From Rhizophagus clarus (Eukaryota > Glomeromycota > Glomeromycetes > Glomerales > Glomeraceae), in NCBI GenBank assembly GCA_015698045.1, contig BLAL01000218.1:434001-498000 (forward strand): a DNA stretch of 64,000 nucleotides. The letters run 5' to 3'. Below the pieces are notes generated by a model. The model had not been told where the DNA came from. It searched no databases and saw only the letters and a list, made by a program, of their open reading frames with translations. Each line of letters starts with the position of its first letter. The first letter of the stretch is position 1. Both the position numbers and the translations under genes were made by a program. This document shows positions 59,282 to 64,000 of the stretch, piece after piece.

Positions 59282-60361
59282 GTAAGTTTTCACAATTTGT
59301 ATTTATTTTAAATTTATTTTTAATGGTCATATAATATATTAAAACTATTATTTCGAAATTTCTCATATTATTATTTTTGTTTAGAAATTTTAAAATTAGT
59401 ATCATTACAGTACTAATAGTGTTAATACTAATATTAATGTAAAAATAAATTTTTTAATATCAAAATAATCAAAATAATCAACAATAATAAAGAGACCTTT
59501 TTATGATCATTATATTATAAAATATGACTATATAAAAGAAGTGATTATATAGAGAAATTGAGAAATTTATAAATGTGACTATAGTGTGATTATAAAATTA
59601 ATGCAAAAATTATGTTAGATACTAGTATGTATATGATTAGCAACTACAGTACTTGCGAAAAATATAATGCAGCAGGAATATTTTCATAAGTCTTTACACC
59701 AATTAGGTGGAATATTGACCATTAGAGAATATTGAAATATACATACATATATATATCACTGATAATATGCCAAACAAAATGAGGATTTGCCATATATATA
59801 GATTAGCAAAATACATTGACAAAATTCTTTTTCCGTCAGTGGTTATGCCTTTGAAATAGAAATTTCAGAAAACATTTAATGATATCAATAAATTGCCATT
59901 TTGCTGAACCAAGTATATATTTGTAAAAAAGAATATCAAACAGAACTGAATGGGTTGATGCTGATTATCATTAGCATTGATTTAATAAGTCTGGTCCAGT
60001 TTCAAGTATCACTTTCAGTAAAGTCTTTCCACTAGAATCAATTTTCTCAATCATGATGATGGCGATTAACTGTGAAGGTAAAAAAAAACTGATTTATTAG
60101 ATAATTCAACAATTACTATTTTTATGTATTAATGAACTCAAAATAAAAAGAAAAATATTAATCAATATATGAAATTAATGAAATATTTATAAAGATATCT
60201 ATTAAATTAAACAAAATTGAAGCCATATGACACTTATGTGGTTTCATCAATATTTCTTGGGATTTTTTTTATGAATAACATAGGTAATAATATGATTGAT
60301 TGGAATATATATTACATATAACATATTAACAAAAATATTATAATAACGTTTTTGTTGAATT
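59282..60361. other. Intergenic AT-rich stretch
   Basis: No gene or defined repeat recognised. Confidence 0.35.
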
Positions 60362-60548
60362 TATCACAGTTTTCAAAATTCTACTACCCCATACAAAATA
60401 CTTGATAAAAAAAATTATCAGATTACCGGATGATTACCGGACAGATTGTCCAGGTTTTGTCCAGTAATCATCCGGTAATCTGATGATTTTTTTTTTAAGT
60501 ACTTTGTATGGGGTAGGCCGGGTAGCAGAATTCTGAAAACTGCGATAA
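60362..60548. mobile_element. 187-bp fold-back element with ~85-bp arms
   Basis: The left arm (60362-60443) and the right arm (60458-60548) are near-complementary. Shared blocks are CAGTTTTCA-AATTCT, CTACCCCATACAAA-TACTT and ATCAGATTACCGGATGATTA, and the spacer is about 14 bp. The right arm has an extra GGCCGGGTAG-type insertion and a longer T run. It has no coding capacity. This is a MITE or fold-back element and as RNA would form a long hairpin. Confidence 0.8.
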
Positions 60549-61190
60549 TCAAAAAAAAAAAAAAAATGTTAAACAATGTTTTTTTTTTTTAATTAAATTC
60601 ATTAAAAGATTTTCGGTTAGAAATCAGTCGGACAATTGGTAAAACGGTCGGTTAAATGGTCAGTTAAATGATCAGCTAACCGGTCAGAACTCAGAGACTT
60701 TGACCGACCGATATCAGTCACTGATATGGCCGGTCATAATCGGTTAATAACCGTGACCGTTGCCACTCCTGGATTGAAATTTTTAATACAGGTTTGGATC
60801 CTTTGACAAAAGCTTTCTTGATATGAACAATAATTATTAAAACAATTAAACAGGTAATAGCTGCCAAAGATCCTCAACTTTGAGAAAAATTTATTTATAA
60901 AAAAAAATAAATAATTTGCCAAAGTAGCAAGGCTATAAAACCTTCATAAATAAATTAATCAATAAATATAACATAATAGATAGTCTAAACTTTTTAAACC
61001 ATATAATACTTTAAATAATTCTTGAAAAATTTCTTCATTATAACAAGAATACACAACTTTTATCATAAAAAATTTTTAGATTATCTATTGTACATGTCAT
61101 TTCCAATTTATTTAAGAGTTATCAGGTATAAATGCTATTCATAATATAATAACCGAAGTTCACAGAACTTATTTGCCAAAGTTATATAGT
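60549..61190. repeat. Array of CCGGTCA/GGTCGGTTAA motifs and spacer
   Basis: Between 60613 and 60766 variants of GGTCGGTTAA, GGTCAGTTAA and CCGGTCA alternate on both strands, with a strong hairpin TGACCGACCGATATCAGT to ACTGATATGGCCGGTCA (about 60699-60737). The remainder, to 61190, is the 3' flank of the kinase gene. Confidence 0.5.
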
Positions 61191-62579
61191 TTACAACGTG
61201 CTATTATCACCATTTGCAATCATTTCAACTTCATCAGTTTCAAGTAGTTGAGTGAGTTGCTTGGAGTACAACGTATTACTATTATTACCATTCGCAATCA
61301 TTTCAACTTCACCTGTTTCAATTAATTGAGTGAGTTGCTTGGAATAGTCAAGTTTTTTACTAGCGAGAAAATTTTGTGATTTTTTCAGGGAATGTGAATT
61401 TGTAGCTAATTCTGCCAATCGGACTTTCCATCTGTTTTCCTGTTCTTGACTAAATTCTTGACGATCATTGAGAGAATTATTAGAAAAGATGTTATTCCAA
61501 ACATTGATTTGATTTTGCAATTCTCGAGCCGTTGGACGATTGGAAGGAATTGGATCCCAGCAACGTTTCATCAAATCAGCATATGGCTTAGGTGTATATT
61601 CTGGAATTGGTGGACGTTCTCCTTTGCAAATATCCAGAGCTAAAACAAGGTCATAATCTCTATCAGCAAAAGGTACTTTACCACTGATTATTTCTAACAT
61701 CAGCATTCCAAATCCATAAACATCTGCAGCTTTAGTAAACTCTCCGCCACGTAATACTTCTGGTGCCATGAATGGTAAGACTCCATGTAATTTCTTGTCT
61801 TCGGAACTTTGACCTGCAGGACAGCACAAGCCAAAATCTGAAACCACAGACCTAACAATTTCGCTACTAAAAATTTTATTCAGGATGTTACCACTGTGAA
61901 AATCCTTATGTAGATAATTTTTACGATGGATGGCACTCAATCCGTCACTAATATTATAAAGGATTCTAAAAATCAACCTCCAATTTAGGATATGATGATT
62001 TTTTTTAATCAAATCCCTCAAATTGCCATCATTTTGGAACTCGGTGACAATTGCATATCCTTTATCCTGAGGATCGCGAGTTACTCCATAAATTTTATTA
62101 CAAAATTCGTAATTTAACTTCAAATTATTATTGATCTGCAATATAATATTAGATACAATGAATATACTGTATCATTTCATTTACAAAAAGAGTTATTTAA
62201 AATCGTTTACCTCGTTTAACAACTCTAAGCTCACGTTAGTCGCATTCTGCAATTTTTTTATTGCCACTTCCTTCCCATTATCATCGTCCCATTCACCTTT
62301 TTGAGTTTGCCAAAGGGACTTCTTAATTGCTCTATTTTTCCAGATGGCTTTATATACACTTCCAAACCCACCATAAGCAATAAACTCGATATTTTCAAAA
62401 TCTGAATACTCAATCCATTCAATTAATTGATATTTACTATTTGCATTGAGTTGCGAATTTTGAATCAGTTTATCGATATTTACATCACCACTGGTCCAGT
62501 GGACAACATTTGTATCACTTTCGATATTTTCTATATCATCTTTCATATTCTCCATATTTTCTTCGTTTGCCGAATTCAT
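61191..62579 (-). CDS. TKL-like serine/threonine/tyrosine protein kinase
   Basis: Exons 62579-62211 and 62135-61191 (intron GTAAAC...TGCAG, phase 0) give 437 residues. An acidic N-terminal segment precedes the kinase domain: glycine loop IAYGGFGSVYKAIW (67-80), catalytic Lys K108 in VAIKK, catalytic loop HKDFHSGN (199-206, Asp 201), DFG at 223-225, MAPEVL (246-251), and the C-lobe segments ADVYGFGMLMLEI and RCWDPIPSNRPTA. All catalytic residues are present; HRD is HKD, typical of the large TKL-like kinase family in arbuscular mycorrhizal fungi. The tail contains two copies of a repeat of about 24 residues starting YSKQLTQL and including EVEMIANG. Substrate and pathway are unknown. Confidence 0.88.
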
Positions 62580-64000
62580 TTATTTTATTTCTAATAACAC
62601 TATTCAAACCAATGAGCTAAAGTTATGTTTGGTTTATTAGAATTCATGAATTAGAAAAGACTATAATCCCTCACTTTTTGAAATTGCAGGATTATCGTAA
62701 AAGTTTTGTGAAATGGGATATGAAACATACAATGAGCGATCAACTTAATGATGGCAAATCGTATTACCTTACACAACATCACATTATATTGATATCAACT
62801 TTTTTTTTGCTTCATTTTGAGAACCAGTGATTGGATTTCGATGAAATTTTGTTTATTAGATACGTTTCATTGAGGCGAACGTTCTGATATCTGGTTCATT
62901 TCTGTAGGTGCAATATTGACCGAAATATGCAAATTTTGAATTTCTGTTACACAACTTCGTTCTATCATGAAAATAGTCCGATTTATTGCAGAATCGATGT
63001 TTACTAATATTATTTACATTTTTTTGGTAAATAAGTAAACTAAAAAAGAATATTTTCACAAGACGACAAAATGAAAAGAAACAAATTAATTTTAACCTGC
63101 ATGCTATTTTTTAACTAATTTTGAAATTTTTTCGTTCTTTAACCCACATTTTTTTTTTTTTTTTTGCCGCTTTCCTGTACTACAGTAAACAAACATTTGA
63201 GTATTTTTTGCATATTACTAGGGATTTCGGCATATATTAATTGCCGAAATTCTCAAGTCGTTGACTAGATTACTATTGGTCAATTTAAGTCATATGACGC
63301 TGCCAAAGTATAGTAACGATAGTAACTGTTGGGAATATCTTAGGACTAATTTCTGACTTTAAATCAGTTATACTGTACAGCAGTTAAATTATTTATTGAA
63401 TAAAAAAGTCATTTAAGATAGATTGATGAAATATATATCACAATGTCTTTGATAATATGTATCATAAAATTTTCTTCATTAGTACTAACAATACAGATAT
63501 AAATCCTGTCTCTTTACTCATACATAATTATTTACTATTACAAAATTATTGATGTTTGCAGTAATAAAATAAAGGACCATATTGCAGAAATTGTAAGGCT
63601 AATGAAAATTTTAATTCTGATATTATTTAATATGAAGTTTTGAAAGCAATTATTAGCACATAATGACGGCTGTAAAATTGGTATTTAAATCCATATTCAG
63701 TTTATAAATTCTAGTTCTATCTCTTTGACTTAAACAAATCAAACGTTGTTATAAAGATAAAAAGAAAACAATAAATACTAATATAAATTTTTACAATTGG
63801 TTGTGTAAACGATATGATTGGATGCATTTTTTTTTCCTTTTAAACAGAACACTTATTTCATAGCGAAATTTACAAGGTAATAAAGAATACACTATGAACA
63901 GTTGGTTGGTTAGTCAACTAAATTAAAATTTATATGATATTATATAAAATTTATCATAGAATTTTTCATCTTTATCCATTAATATCATGTTTTATTAAAT
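62580..64000. other. Upstream region of the kinase gene, no gene seen
   Basis: AT-rich. It contains a T run at 63148-63165 and a hairpin ATTTCGGCA-TATATTAAT-TGCCGAAAT at 63224-63250. Open frames are short and low in coding character. Confidence 0.4.

Overview
The window looks like nuclear DNA of an arbuscular mycorrhizal fungus (Glomeromycotina, most like Rhizophagus). The DNA is very AT-rich and full of long A and T runs. Genes carry many short spliceosomal introns. Housekeeping genes are typical eukaryotic and fungal ones. Two families familiar from expanded Rhizophagus repertoires appear: a TKL-like kinase with an HKDFHSGN catalytic loop, and a large WD-like/ion-transport protein. Species assignment is inference. 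All gene models were built by hand from translation plus splice-site phase; none was checked against RNA or a database.

Layout. 1-18 kb is accessory and repeat-rich: an acidic repeat-protein tail at the left edge, a CACTA/tnp2-type transposase followed by an array rich in CGGCA motifs, a broken SAM-domain gene, a SANT-like gene fragment, a dead Tc1/mariner-type transposase, and AT-rich arrays. These arrays are interrupted by a 2.0-kb terminal-inverted-repeat element (11796-13800) with an 8-bp target duplication and an unusual pyrimidine-rich interior. A retroposon-like tail and a 146-bp MITE follow. 16-18.5 kb holds a zinc-knuckle/polyQ/RS protein gene.

20-43 kb is a compact housekeeping block: two hypothetical genes, ATP:cob(I)alamin adenosyltransferase divergent from COQ3, a GID4-like ubiquitin-ligase receptor, tRNA-Val(AAC), a ZNF706-like small zinc finger, a 4EHP-type eIF4E, the deadenylase PARN, a TXNDC17-type thioredoxin-like protein, a peroxisomal acyl-CoA synthetase, mitochondrial QRI7, and a SKA3-like kinetochore protein. 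Most neighbours are head-to-head or tail-to-tail, with 116-142 bp between convergent stop codons. The adenosyltransferase, COQ3 and QRI7 serve mitochondria. eIF4E2, PARN and the tRNA gene all concern mRNA fate or translation. No operon-like logic is implied.

44-64 kb is again accessory: decayed multicopy gene fragments, isolated exon-like pieces, MITEs and fold-back elements, purine-rich stretches, the large channel-like gene (51316-54738), about 6 kb of palindrome-rich AT DNA, and the kinase gene (61191-62579).
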